Numbered from the stretch's first letter, positions 12,050 to 24,411 are shown. The stretch: DNA of 64,000 nt from Salticus scenicus (GCA_963930645.1 OZ005653.1:211096496-211160495); one strand, 5' to 3'. Notes: a model not told the origin generated them from the sequence alone. Numbers and translations: made by a program.

Positions 12050-12475
12050 CAAGCAAACATTCAAAAGGTGTCATGTTAAAAAAGTATTGAAAAAAAAAAT
12101 ATCTGATTCTACTCTTCATAAAACACCAGAAAATGAAAAAAAATTATCGGCTGAAATGAATTACAGCGACCACAAAAAATTATCGAAATTATGCAAATTT
12201 GGCGATTTCACTCTGCTAGGCGATTGATTGTGAGTACTTGGCGGAGAAGCAAAACATCGTTCTGTTCGTACACGGCAATCTCGGTGCTAGCAAACGTATC
12301 GCCTAACAGCGCTAAATCGCCAAATATGATTAAGTTTGATAATTTTTTTTGGTCGCTGTAATTCATTTCAGCCGATATTTTTTTCATTTTCTGGTGTTTT
12401 ATGAAGAGTAGAATCACCTATATTTTTTTCAATACTTTTTGAAGATGACACCTTTTGAATGTTTCCTTGTCAGTT
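12050..12475. repeat. Foldback repeat 1 (inverted arms of about 170 bp)
   Basis: The left arm (about 12050-12226) and right arm (about 12299-12475) are inverted copies. Matched landmarks are AACATTCAAAAGGTGTCAT with its inverse, and AAACACCAGAAAATGAA with TTCATTTTCTGGTGTTTT. The 72-bp spacer is not self-complementary. Short reading frames on both arms are by-products of the same DNA. Confidence 0.82.
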
Positions 12476-12525
12476 TATTTCGACCCGAAACTTTTACTGC
12501 GAGGTTTTTATTCACACTGCTCTGG

Positions 12526-12556
<31 letters not shown>

Positions 12557-12564
12557 AGATTTGA

Positions 12565-13424
12565 TACTATTTTTGCATACCCAATCACCCATCGTTTTCT
12601 AGATACACCCCTCCTTCATTTTTATCATTGTTTGGTAATTTGATACCCATCAGTTTGATTTGGAGAGGAACGATAATTAGTTTAACCGTTAAATGTCTTC
12701 TGACCTGAGAAGCTACAGAGGTAGAAAGTTCTAAAACACGAACATTTGTAGTAAGGAGGAAATTTGAGGGGATTTGTGTCCAGAAAACAAAAGAAAAGCA
12801 ATAAAAGCAATCAGTTTCTGTTTCTTATTTTTTCGCAATATTTCTCTTATTTTTTACATATTCTAGCTTCCAGTTTGCCATTTTCATACCAAAACATTTC
12901 AAATAATAAAAATTATACAGTGACATTTTTTTTCAAAATGTTGGTGAGTGGAGTAAAGTCTCAGAGCCCTCGCAAGAAAGTTTGACTGATTCACTGTACG
13001 ACGTTTGCTTTCAATAACTCCCACGCTAAATGTTTTGGGCAGTAAAACGTGAACAGTAAAATATCCTCCTTTGACACGTGTTAAAGATCACCACCGTCGT
13101 GAACGATATAAAGTTCACTCTCTTATCGCAAAACGTGCACTAAAGGTAGATAACGACTGACGACTACAATGATAAGAGCAATGACCTTTAACACGTATCA
13201 AAGCGGGATATTTTACCGTTCATGTTTTACTGCCCAAAACATTTAACGTGGGAGTTATTGAAAGCAAACGTCGTGCAGTGAACCAGTCAACCTTGCTTGC
13301 GAGGGCTTTAAAACTTTACTCCACTCACCAACATTTTGAAAAACAATTTACTGTATAATTTTTATTATTTGGGGTGTTTTGGTAAGAAAATGGCAAACTG
13401 GAAGCTGGAATATGTAAAAAAAAA

Positions 13425-13457
<33 letters not shown>

Positions 13458-13745
13458 GGAAAGAAATATTGCGAAAGAAAAGAAACAAAAACTGATTGTT
13501 TTTATTGATTTTCTTTTGTTTTCTGGCCACAAATCCCCTCAAATTTCCTGCTTACTACAAATGTTCGTGTTTTAGAACTTCCTACCTCTGTAGCTCCTCA
13601 AGTCAGAAGACATTGAACGGTTAAAATAGTCATCGTTCCTCTCCAAATCAGACTGATGGGTATAAAATTACCAAACAATGATAAAAATGAGTGAGGGGGT
13701 GTATCTAGAAAACGGTGGGTGATTGGGCAAATAATTGTTGTATTC
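12565..13745. repeat. Foldback repeat 2, near-complete palindrome of about 1.18 kb
   Basis: The two halves are inverted copies meeting near 13140. Matched landmarks include CCAATCACCC (12579) with GGGTGATTGG (13718), TTGGTGAGTGGAGTAAAG (12939) with CTTTACTCCACTCACCAA (13314), and ATGTTTTGGGCAGTAAAAC (13029) with its inverse near 13226. The right arm has a long A run near 13417-13440. Arms of ~550 bp without coding sequence suggest a Foldback-type element or an inverted duplication. Confidence 0.85.
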
Positions 13746-14081
13746 GGATTCAGGAGGTCATTTTACATAAGAATATGCTGAAATGATGTCAAAGGCAATT
13801 TTCATGCCGAGCAGTGTTATTTATTTATTTATTTACATATATACTTTTTCAATTTATTCTGTTTACATACAAAATTTTTTATTCATTAGTGTGTAATTAT
13901 TTCAACTGAAAGCAATTGTTACATGTAGTGTGTTTTCACAGATTTTTCTTTACTATTTAATAAAAGTTTTTCGATGCAAGGAAAGAAATATTAACTCGAC
14001 ATTTCAATTTTTAGAAAAAAAAAGTCGTTGTATTACTAACTTTTGGGGATTTTTTGTATATTACATATAACTTAACTTGGG

Positions 14082-14112
<31 letters not shown>

Positions 14113-14997
14113 AGAGGCAAATATATCTAAACTAAATGTGATATTTATTTTAATTTTAATTACTTTGAAGACTTATAATAATTCTCTCTTTATGATATTG
14201 TAAAATTTAAAATATGACCTCAAAAATTCAGATAATGCACAAAACATTTGTCGAATATTTTTCATTTAAAAATAAGTTTCATTTGCAAGTATTTTCCTTA
14301 TATATTACTTACTTCGAAACTATTTTTTAAAATAAAGAATATTTATTTTGTTTCATTAAAAATATTCATATTTAAATTGCAAGAAAAGGATTAAAATTAA
14401 GCTTTATTGGAAATATCGTTGAAATACATTTTGCAATAAATTTTGAAAATCTAGTAAATCGGATTAAGTAAATTGACTCAAAGTGAAACGTAAAAATCCT
14501 GATAACTAAAATTAAAATGGGATTCTATGTTTATTTTATAAATAAATCCGTTTTCTTTTATTGAAATTGGATTTAATAAAGTACATCATGCATGACTTTG
14601 TACTTTAATGTTTTTAAATTCCAAATCTGGAATTCCATATAAACGTTAAAAAAAAATATATAATTGCAAACCTCTGAAAAAAAAGAAAAAAAAAAAAAAA
14701 AAAAGAAGGCATTTATACTGAATTATATTCAATAAATAAATATGTATTTTACATTTACTTTAACTGCAAAACTTCATCCCAGACTATTCCAAACTGCAAA
14801 TATTCATTCCAGAAATTTTTAATAAAATTTGCCTTTTTAACTTACCCGAAAAAAATCATTTATTTTTTTCGTTTAATTCTGTTCTTAAATTCTGATGGCA
14901 CTTGAACTTAAATGAGTCTTTTATGAATTTATGAACTAATGAACTTTAATGAAGTTATATTACCCCTGAAAAGGTTAACGAATTGTTCTGCCACGAG
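13746..14997. other. AT-rich stretch, no gene
   Basis: No gene seen. Contains TTTA repeats near 13818-13838, a T run near 14081-14109 and an A-rich tract near 14677-14706. Confidence 0.55.
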
Positions 14998-15001
14998 TTA
15001 A

Positions 15002-15253
15002 CCCTTTGAGTGCTGAATACTCGCGACCTATGCGGTCCATATGGATGGCGCGCGGTTGGCGCTGACGAGTTGTCTCATTCTTATCGCGGACGCGCTTTAT
15101 GCGAGTGTTGCATAGTACACTGATCATTTTTGCCGGGCGCGTATTTGCGTCCATAGTCCATACTGACAACATCTGCTAAGCGCGTAATTGCGTCCATAGT
15201 CTATATTAATGACTTTCGCTGGACGCATATGTGCGTCCATAGCACTCAAAGAG
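15002..15253. mobile_element. piggyBac-like MITE with GC-rich internal repeats
   Basis: The element is flanked by TTAA on both sides (14998-15001 and 15254-15257) and ends CCCTTTGAGTGCT / AGCACTCAAAGAG. TTAA duplication with CCC-type ends is the hallmark of piggyBac targets. The interior is unusually GC-rich. It contains three ~44-bp tandem units built around GCGTATTTGCGTCCATAG, near 15130-15245. No protein is encoded. Confidence 0.78.
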
Positions 15254-15257
15254 TTAA

Positions 15258-15904
15258 TTCATTTCATTAAAAATACTGGTCCCTTCTTTAAGCGTTACTT
15301 TAAAAATAATACATTATTTTTAAAAAGGATTTTGTGTATTTGTGTTTAATTCAATGAAAACTGTCGATGCAGTGTATATATTCTTCGGTGGCAATTACTG
15401 CATCAGTTACTGAAGATAAAATTTAAGTGACTTATACACAAATACAAAAAATTCTTTTTGTTATATAATGTAACGTAAAAAAAAAAAAATTAAAAATTGA
15501 TATAAGAAAATATGTGGGCACCAAAGTGTTGATTCATAATTTATATAATTTATTTTTTTTTTGCTATGTTTTGTACTTTTACACATTTTTTTTTTTTTTT
15601 TTTTTTTTTTTATAAATGTATCCCTCTGTGTTACGAAAGTTTCGTAATTGTTTTAAGTCAAGAACGTCTGCACAAAACTTTACGAAACAACTATTATAGA
15701 AATCGTATAGTTCTGTATTATTTTGATTAGATTAAAATTTTATAGTGTTAATCAATGTAATATAACATAAACATGTGTCATGGAAATTTAAATGGTAAGT
15801 ATAATCCACCTACCTTGGTTCTAAGTATCTATAGGTGCAAATTCATAGAATATTCTAACGTTTTATACACTCCACAGATGAATTTTATACTATATTTTTA
15901 TTTT
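15258..15904. other. AT-rich stretch, no gene
   Basis: Holds A and T homopolymer runs (about 15477-15489, 15587-15611). No coding signal was seen until the 3' end of the Copia fragment. Confidence 0.5.
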
Positions 15905-18350
15905 ATTGATGAATACTATATTTATAAATATTTTTTATTTTCTAGGAATTTTACTGTTCTACTAACATTTATATTTTTATCATTTGTACAAATTCGATAC
16001 TTTTGCTTCTGTTATCATAATCTACAGCTATTCCTTCCTGTGCTGTACTATCTAATTTTTCTCTATGTACCTATTGTACATAAGCATAGGCAGAACAACC
16101 GAATGGTTTCAAATTAAATAGATCTTTTTTACGACCAATCTAAAATTCATAAGGAATCGAATCACATGAGGAGGTCGGAGCCCGTTTTGTAAATAAGTAG
16201 CGGTAGTATAAGCTTTACCCAGAAAGAGTTCGGTAAATCACTATTTTTAAGTAAACAGTCTGCCATCTCTACTAAAGTACTATTTTTACTTTCCTTTTTT
16301 TGATGAATAGAGAACTGTGAATTGATGACCTATACGTTTTTACTTCTATTACCCTACTACCGTAGGTAATGGAAGTATTGTATTCGGTCTGAAAATTCGA
16401 TATCGGGTTTTCACCTGATTTACACGTTTTAAGGTCCCCTGAGTCCAAAAAAGTGGTTTTTAGGCAATTGGTCAGTGTGTATGTGTGTGTGTGTGTGTGT
16501 ATGTGGAGAATCTTCTGGCTATTATAGCTCAGAAACTAGATAGAGCTACGAAACTTTAGAATTGAAATACGTCTGGTGTACAGATGAAATTTCCAAATTT
16601 TGGTGAAAATTGAAAAACCGGAAGTGGGACATCGGAAACCGGAAGTGGGACCGTAAGTCCGTATCTCAAGAACGGCTCTAACGATTTTCTTCAAACTTGC
16701 TATATAAACACTCTATTAGATGTCCTTTCGAATGATATAGTTGGTTAGTTCAAGAAAATTGATAGGCGTCCTGTATAAATAGCTCAATTTCAGGCCTCGC
16801 AAAGGCGTTCCTCTAAAAACGGTTGTACGGATTTTTTCAAACTCGCCATTTTAACTCACTTTTAAATATGCTTTTGTATATAATTATTGTTTTCCTGTCA
16901 ATAACTGATTTTTTGTAAAAGTTGGTATCCCAAAAACGGCTCTAATGATTTTCTTGAAAATTGTTGTATAAATCCATTTCTTTCTCGTGTATTACGTGGT
17001 TATTAGAGGAAAATTAACAGTCTTCCTGCTTAGGTAGATCATCTTCAAATCTCAGAAATTTGTGATTAAAAAAAACTCTACCATTTTTCTCTCTTATTTT
17101 TTACCTCGCTATATGTAAACTTCGTTTTATACGTCTTTATAAGTTTCTCTTACCGGAAAAAGTTTAGGTTTCTACTTCTTTAGGTCACGTTTATGTTTTC
17201 TGATCACATTATCTCTCAAAAATGCATATAATACGTGTGATAGTGGGTAATGGAAGTCGTGTGGTTGTTTCACACCAGATTTTTTTCTTAAATATTCATC
17301 TAATTCCTTTCTAGTGTACTCTCCTTCATTGTCAGAGCGGATTACCTGCACCTTTCTATCGAATTTATTTGAAGTCATCGCTGTACACTCTTTCAATTTT
17401 GAGAAAAATTCGTATCTATTTCATAATAGATATGACAGTTAAGAGGCTGAAATTATCTGTGAAAGTCAGAAAACAGTACTTTTCACCGACTGTAGAGATT
17501 TCCATGGGGGCGCATAAATCTGCGTGTACTAATTCGAAAGCTTTTGTAGCCTTAAATTGAGCTGTTTTATTTGTTAGTTTAGATAATATGCAAGTTTCGC
17601 ATACATTATTATGTTTACAATTATCTATTTGTATCCCAATTGCCATATTTTTATTCACTAATTCTTTTATGTGATTAGTGTTTCTGTGGCCTAACTTTAT
17701 ATCCCATTTATCCATGCAGTATTTTATATTCACAAGTTTTTACCAAACTCATATTGAGTGCTGCATCACTGTTTACTTTACATTCACATAAATTGTTATT
17801 TATCTAACTTTTAATACACGTTTTTCTTTCATGCATTATTTTGCAAGATTTGTTTTCAAACACATCCATTTTCAGTTGCCTCTTTCACAGATATACGATT
17901 TGTTTCTATTTCTGGCACATACAATATATTTTTTAATATTATGGTACTGTGTGTAATATTATCTGAATTTGTGGTGTTTTTCCATCCCCTAAAGATTTTA
18001 TTTCCAGTCATTCGTGATTGTTACGCATGAGTTGCTACAATAAAATTCATGAAATTTACTCTTATCACTGCATACATGTGTTGAACAGCCTGAATCCAAA
18101 TACCAATTATTAGATTTCTTTCTCATAAATAAAGTGAATAATAAAATATTATGAGGTATCTTCTTACAGTAACAGCAGAATTTAAATGAATCAGTTTTTG
18201 GTTTAAATTTGACTCTAAGTACAGAGTTAGTTTCACTTTATTATCTTGCCTGGAATATTCATCTATTAATTTACACCTCACGAACTACTGTTTATTTCTC
18301 ATCATCACAACTTCTCAAAACTTAATCGAAAAACCATGAATTTTGCTTTT
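15905..18350 (-). pseudogene. Ty1/Copia retrotransposon gag-pol fragment (zinc knuckle, protease, integrase), interrupted
   Basis: Read downward on the minus strand. A degenerate Gag zinc knuckle, CCYCKKIPHN, lies near 18170. The aspartic protease motif WYLDSGCSTHV has its DSG codons at 18088-18096. The GAG-pre-integrase segment has LGHRNTNHIKELVNKN (near 17680) and the Cys pair CETC. The integrase core gives HADLC (first Asp, near 17520) and RSDNEGEY (second Asp, near 17330). After the 940-bp family C insertion, the core resumes at about 16330 with STLVEMADCLLKNSDLPNSFW. It then runs on as KPFGCSAYAYV and NVSRTVKFLE (near 15950). Several stops and frameshifts break it. No reverse transcriptase or LTR was recognised. 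The domain order is diagnostic for Copia. Confidence 0.85.
16338..17278 (+). mobile_element. Rolling-circle-like element, family C copy 2, inserted in Copia integrase
   Basis: The left end TTTTACTTCTATTACCC (16338-16354) is followed by its inverse GGTAATGGAAGT. A GT microsatellite occupies about 16476-16504. GGGTAATGGAAGT recurs at 17245-17257 before the terminal hairpin CGTGTGGTTGTTTCACACCAG without its last base (17258-17278). It lies between two adjacent parts of the Copia integrase, so it inserted after the Copia copy. It has only one of the 277-bp units duplicated in copy 1. Confidence 0.72.
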
Positions 18351-18580
18351 AAGAGAACACAATACCGACGCGACGGCCAAACCCGATGTTATTTTATGGG
18401 GGAGAGGATTGTTTATGAAATTACTCATTATCTTTTGTACATATTTAAAATTCGTTTTTCGCATTGAGTTGATTTCAAATTTAGTTCACATTGAACATTG
18501 AAATTTGTTCTTGTTTTCTTGTTTGAAAAATATTTGTTTCAAAATAACTAATCACAGCCGTTCACCCCCCCCCCCCCAAA

Positions 18581-18620
<40 letters not shown>

Positions 18621-19469
18621 TATACTATATATATATAGAAGTTTTGTTGTGAACGTTACTGCAATAACAGATGCTAAATTTTGAAAACTAAGAAGATTCA
18701 GCTTTCTTACACATTTTCTGAGAGATGGCAGTAGTAAAGCATAATTTTGTACAATTTCTTTTATGAATGTCTTATAAAATTACAGCAAAATTAGTAATGT
18801 CATATACAGAGACGGAATTTTGGCACAGAACTCATGACACAATTTACAAAAATAAAAATACTTCTTATACAATCTAAGATTTACTAAGAAGAAAAATTTT
18901 CCTCATAAATAGTGGTATGAAATTTGTGAAAAACTCCTATCCCTGCATATACTTCTCATGCACTATAATTTTAATTCAAGTTTGATGAATTCCCCTTCAT
19001 TTATTTCTGTGATTACTTTAGTTCAGTCTCACTGGCATTGCGTATTAGACTATATATATACATTTGTTTTAATAACTCAACGTTATGTTGCGCTCTATGC
19101 CTCAATTAACATGTATCTCAGATTCTAATTGGCAGAAAATGTGAAATGACTCTGTGTTTGAAATATGTTACTTTACTGCGATGGCCACAGTAAATTAGTT
19201 TTTATTTCATAAAAAGAAAATGGATCGATTAGTCTATTTCCAATGTAAAGGTAAATTCTGGATTACTTATAAACTTTCCAATTTACTTTCTTCATTCTTA
19301 TGCTAAGCATTTTTTACTTTAAAAAAACACAGATTGTAATTAATAACACTTGTTTTTGTATCATAACCTTTGTTTTTCTCATTTCAGCTAAAAAACTAAA
19401 GACTTATGATCATGTATTTAAACTACTCATTATTTAACGCATCGTGGTTTAAATAAATCATGAAATTTT
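18351..19469. other. AT-rich stretch, no gene
   Basis: Contains a compound simple repeat at about 18564-18638 (C run, A run, then TA repeats). No coding sequence recognised. Confidence 0.5.
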
Positions 19470-19690
19470 ATCATTAAAATATTTGTTTTTTAAAGGTTTA
19501 GATACAAACAATATCAAATTTCTTGTATTATATAATAAATGCTTTCACTATATACATAACTATACGTCTAATATACATTTGCAATTTACATGCAGATCAG
19601 GAAACCAAGTTACTTGTTATGTTTGTGAAAATTTCGTAACAAGAATAGTAATAATTCAATCTGTAAACAGTGGCAGCCAACAATTTTAAT
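19470..19690 (+). repeat. Dispersed repeat D, copy 1
   Basis: The segment TTTAAAGGTTTAGATACAAAC...GCAATTTACATGCAGATCAGG also occurs, diverged, near 22065-22235 and 33770-33960. No recognised coding sequence; possibly an old LINE or LTR remnant. Confidence 0.5.
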
Positions 19691-21320
19691 TTGTTTCGTT
19701 GCATTGTTATTAATCGCCCTTTTTCACGCTACGTCTTTATGGATTAATTATCTCCCCAATATGTAATTACGAGTACAGAAGAAGAAAATTACTTAAAAAA
19801 AAAAAAAAAATGTGAAAATAAGTGCGTTCTAACAATACTGTGAATTACTTAGAAATGTTGCAGCTATAATTCAATATTTTAGGGATGACGAGTGTCGGAT
19901 AACGGCCGAACCAAAGTAATAATAAATAAATAAAATAAAATAAGCTTTTTTTTTTCTTTTCTGAGTCAATACCCCATACAATCGCAGCTGTCCTGCGGAC
20001 ATCCTATAATTATCATACAGATATTATAGTCTCCATATCCTCGCAGAGCTATCACTGAATTCTCGAAGTGTACAGTAAATGGATTATTCAATCATTCTTC
20101 TCCGGCGATAGGACCCTTCGATGAATTTATCCTCCAAAAATCGTTGCATTTTCTGATCGGACACAATTGTGCAATCGACGCACGTGAAGTCATGCGAGGG
20201 AGATTGATATAATTGTAATATATTTGGCTGCCATTACATTTCAAGACAGAAGATAGAAAGTTGTTGCAAGTTTTCTTTTTCCTTTTTTTTTTTTTTTTTT
20301 TCTTGAAAATCTGAAAACTTGAGATAAAAGGTAAGTGTTTTTATTTATTTATTTATTTATTTTTTGTACAGACAATTGCTCATTTAAACATAAATACACG
20401 ACATTGTGTTTAATAAAATTTAGCTTCGTGTTACTAAAATTTGGTTTCTTGGTAATTAGTCAGCCTAAATCCTAAATATGGTGTAAAACTTAGGTATTTG
20501 TACTGAAAATTGTGAATCTTGTTATAATTCCAGTATAAACCGTATAATTAACCGTAATAATGACAAACCGTATCCAGTATAAACCGAAGCGTGTTATAAT
20601 TACAGTGAATTCCGACGTCTAATCAGAAAATATTTTTTTCGGTAGTTTGTAGGACAATTATTGTAATTCCCAAGATGTCAGGTTATAATAAATATGCTAT
20701 TATTTTAATAGTTTAGGGATGTTTGTAGGTGTCTACATTCCTTCTATATCTGTTTAATAAGAATCATAACAGTATATACTTAGAATGTCTGTAGGTGTGA
20801 CATTTTGATATCCAGAAGACATCCTGCAAAGAGAAAAAGACAATTTCTGTTGTTCAGAGGATTTTAAATTATTACAAGTATGTGTTATTCACTGGATATT
20901 TTTAGGATGTCATTGTGTTATCTGGAACATTTACCAAATAGCACATCGGTATTGGTTTAGTACCGTGCAATATCGACTGAAACCGGAAAGCATAGATTAA
21001 AATCAGCTTTTTCAATAACCTTGTTTAGCATTGCCTGATATCGACCAATAGTAGACCTGTAATGTTGAATTGTTTTTTAAATCTTGGCATTCGGTTACTA
21101 TATTACATCACATTTTTCGAAAAATGGAGAACAGAAAACTATTTTTGCAACATTCTAAGCATTATAAACCGGTATATACTGTATATCATCCACTCAACGT
21201 ACTTCGATATCGTCCTGTATTGGTAAAAGTAATTGTCACATAATATAAACCAATCTAACGAACAGCGATATTGGTTTGATACTGGAGTTATTTTTTGAAA
21301 GGAATTTTACATAGTTGTGT
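19691..21320. other. AT-rich stretch with a GC-richer patch
   Basis: No gene is demonstrated. A GC-richer, apparently single-copy patch at about 19970-20240 precedes the splice-donor-like AAAAG/GTAAGTG at 20326-20337, so a non-coding host exon is conceivable. A T run lies at 20283-20301 and TTTA repeats at 20341-20362. Confidence 0.4.
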
Positions 21321-21362
21321 TTAACCCCTTAAATGCTTTAGACGTATATGCATGATATTGGC
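21321..21362 (+). mobile_element. Degenerate end of the TTAA MITE family
   Basis: TTAACCCCTTAAATGCTTTA followed by GACGTATATGC resembles the end of the 15002-15253 MITE read from its right side (TTAACTCTTTGAGTGCTATG then GACGCACATATGC). Only one end is visible. Confidence 0.4.
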
Positions 21363-21461
21363 AATTATTGCATAAATTTCTGTGAAATAAAATAAACAAA
21401 TAAATAAAGTTTTTTACGAAAAAAGAAAAAACAAAGTTTACTTAAAGTTTGACACACACAG

Positions 21462-21497
<36 letters not shown>

Positions 21498-21639
21498 TTC
21501 AGTATAGTAAATTTTTAAAGGAATATTATAGATGCTCCGTTTGAAGTTATTAAAATTTAAAATTTGAAAAGTCTGCCGACTGAAAAAAGGTAGACTTAAA
21601 TTATTGATTTTTCATACAGTATTTAAGTAAAAACATTTT

Positions 21640-22240
21640 TCAGTTTCTGTCTGACTTAAGCCTTTTAGGCAATTCCGCTTTCAGAGTTAACGTTGATTGA
21701 TTAATGTTTGCCTCTCTAAGAGAGATGAGTATTTATTACCTTTTTGACACGTATAAGAACAGCTACGATATAATATAAATGTTAACTGTAACTATCAAAG
21801 CCATAACTTATCCTTTAGAAAAGAATTTTTCTTACATATGTAGTTATGATAAATTGGTTTATTTTTAAGCTTACAACGTTTACATATGTTAGACATTTTA
21901 TAATATTTTTTGGGGGCAAGAAAGTAAACATAAATTGATACATTATATACTATATTTTTTTCCATAGGGAAAATAATGGAGGTTTTGAAATTACTTGTAA
22001 ATACTCAACATTTATTACCTTATGGTATATATAAATCATGAAATTTCAACATCATTTTTTCTTACTTTTTAAAAGGTATGTATACTAACAATTTTTGTTA
22101 TGTCATGTAATAAAGATTTACTAAATATACATAATTTTACATGAAATGCACGTTTAGAATTTACATGCATATCAGGCTACTCCAGATATATCAAATGTTT
22201 ATGAAAATTTAATGACATTATCAAGGGAATTGTGAATCAG
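21640..22240 (+). repeat. Dispersed repeat D, copy 2
   Basis: The phrases GTTGATTGATTAATGTTTG (21693) and ACGTATAAGAACAGCTACG (21750) recur near 23665-23743 and 34038-34130. The later ACATGCATATCAGG (22162) matches 19589. No product recognised. Confidence 0.55.
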
Positions 22241-22244
22241 TAAA

Positions 22245-22480
22245 ATTCTTATTAAAACCAAACTAAGCTTAAATTAAAAAGCATGGTCGAAAACATAGGA
22301 TAGAGTGCAAATTTTTCAGAACAACTCCCCATGGGTTAAGTAATGACCCTATATGTTTCATCGGTTTCTATGAAAACCAATGAAACACAGACAGTAAGAC
22401 AGCGGGGCACAGGGCTGAGCTTTTGGTTCGCGTGTGGAAGGTTCAGCGTTCGAAGCCCAGCTTGATCGAATTTCATTTCA
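22245..22480 (+). repeat. tRNA-like SINE candidate, plus copy
   Basis: A segment containing AGCATGGTCGAAAACATAGG, AACTCCCCATGGGTTAAG and a tRNA-like module (22401-22465). The module has B-box-like GCGTTCGAAGCCC and A-box-like GGGCTGAGC. A diverged inverse copy lies at 23283-23530. No clear poly-A tail. Confidence 0.5.
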
Positions 22481-23282
22481 TTTTATTTTTAAGTGAAAAG
22501 TGTTTCAATTATTTTTTTAATTAAAATGAATGAATTGCTTGAGGGAAAATAATTTTATAATACATTTAGATAAGATTTTGTAAATGGATAAATAGTTTGT
22601 TCTAAAATTTTAATTAGTAGTTTTTTTTAATCGACGTAAATTATAGTAAATTTGTTCTTCTACTTTTAACTGCGTTATTATTTATGCATTTTTTTTGCAT
22701 GAAAAATTCTTAATGGACAACAGCTGTTGTTCAGCCATTCGACGTCGCATTTAACTTCTTTCTCACAGTACAATTGGGGATGAGGACACATTTTCTCAAA
22801 ATTATTTCACTAATTTATAATACGTTGACATATCAAAATCTGGTACATATCAAAACTGACTTTCAAAATCTGGGAAATATAAATTTTACAAATCTTGTTA
22901 GCTCGAAGAAAAACAAAATATTTTCCAAAATATTCGCGATGAACAATATTTGACTGTAAACAAGGTTGCAATGAAATAAAGTGTGACCAATTTTCTTTTC
23001 ATATCTTGTGCTCACTGAATAAAATGCTTAAGTTTTCATCAATTTTCTATTTCTAATCATACTCATTATAAATTGGAAACTAAATTTGCAATTTTAAGTA
23101 GTATATTTTTCTTCATATATATACTATATATATATATATATTTATTTATTTATTTCCTGGTTAATACTTTATTATTTACTACTCACATAAAAAAATCTCT
23201 GTATAATAAATATTTTATTTTAAATAGATATTTTAATTACAAATTTAAAGAATTTTTTCAGTCGGAATATATATATACAAAA
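22481..23282. other. AT-rich stretch, no gene
   Basis: Holds a TA-rich simple repeat near 23116-23152. No coding sequence recognised. Confidence 0.5.
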
Positions 23283-23530
23283 TTATATTGCCTGGACTCG
23301 ACCGCAGGACCTTCCACACACGAATCAATCACTCTAACTTGGCGACAATAGCGCCACACTTTCTTGCTCCATGTTTGGGTTTCATTGGTTTTCATAGAAA
23401 CACTAAAAAACTCTAGTGTCATATCTTGACCCATGAGGAGGGGGTAGGGGTTGTTGCAAAAAACCTTTACACTACCTTATATTTTTGACCATGCTCTTTA
23501 AACTTAGTTTAATTCCAGTAGGAATTTTAC
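23283..23530 (-). repeat. tRNA-like SINE candidate, minus copy
   Basis: Inverse of the 22245-22480 repeat. Matched landmarks are GTTTCATTGGTTTTCATAGA and TTTTGACCATGCTCTTTAA. The tRNA-like module lies at 23289-23355, with CTCGACC in the B-box position. Separated from its partner by about 0.8 kb. Confidence 0.5.
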
Positions 23531-23743
23531 TGATTAATACTTACTTTGTCAGACAGATCAATATTCCGTTCAACATGTATAAAACTATATGCATTCTATA
23601 TATGTTAATAAAAATATTTTCCAATTTATTTCTGATAAAAAGTTTTTAGATTATTCTCTTTCAGAATTTACATTGATTTATTACTGTGTGTCACTCCAAA
23701 AGAAAAAAGTAAAGAACACATTTCTGATGCTTATAAGAACAGT

Positions 23744-24411
23744 TGTCAGGTATAGCAAAGTGCTACAGTTAAAACTCGCATTTTGCGGGTAAAACGTGAA
23801 TCTGCTGTTTTAGGATTCGATTTAAGTGATGGAGTTAGTGCCGATCCTAACTTAAAATTGTAAATTGAAATATGCTAATATTTTGGAAACTGAATAGTAT
23901 AAAAAGAGAAAGAAGATTGCTTTTAAGGTCAGTTGGAGAGGAGTTAAGGTCAGTTGGAGAGAGGATAATGGGAGTCAGTTGGAGTTGGTGTTAGTCGGAG
24001 TGAGTTGGAGTAAAAGCTAGTGGGATATAAGTCGAGTAGATAGCAGAGTCCGGGAATCCGCCTGCTAATCGAAAGATTACTCGATTTTGGAAGCTAATTT
24101 AAATAAAGGTAGTTGAGATCCTTTGCGAGTAATTAAGTAAAGTAAAGTAATGGGGTTATTTATTAATATCAAAGTATTTAAGAGGACTGCCCATTTTAAG
24201 TAGTAAATTACTAGATGCCAGTATAGTCCAGCGTCCTCCTTATTTAAGCTCAATTAAAGCTAATTTATGTTATATATTTGGACTCTGTCATTCCTTCATA
24301 GTTTAAGTATTTCATTTACAGCTCCAAGTCAATTTAAAGTTAAATAAGTAAGTTGGCAGCGTTCAACCTTCAGTCAAGTTAAATTAATATGGAGAAGTTT
24401 AATTCTCTACA
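23744..24411 (+). repeat. Left (5') LTR
   Basis: TG...CA ends, 668 bp. It differs from the right LTR at two positions by eye: CGCATTTTGCGG versus CGCACTTTGCGG, and CTGTCATTCC versus CTGCCATTCC. It contains short GTCAGTTGGAG repeats and the TATA-like GTATAAAAAGAG near 23898. Confidence 0.93.

Noticed and set aside
13336..13575. Lysine-rich 79-codon frame and its opposite-strand Phe-rich partner
   Set aside because: Produced by the A run in the right arm of the foldback; nothing resembles a protein domain.
15773..16117. 114-codon plus-strand hydrophobic frame
   Set aside because: Antisense to the Copia integrase C-terminal region, which has recognisable motifs on the minus strand.
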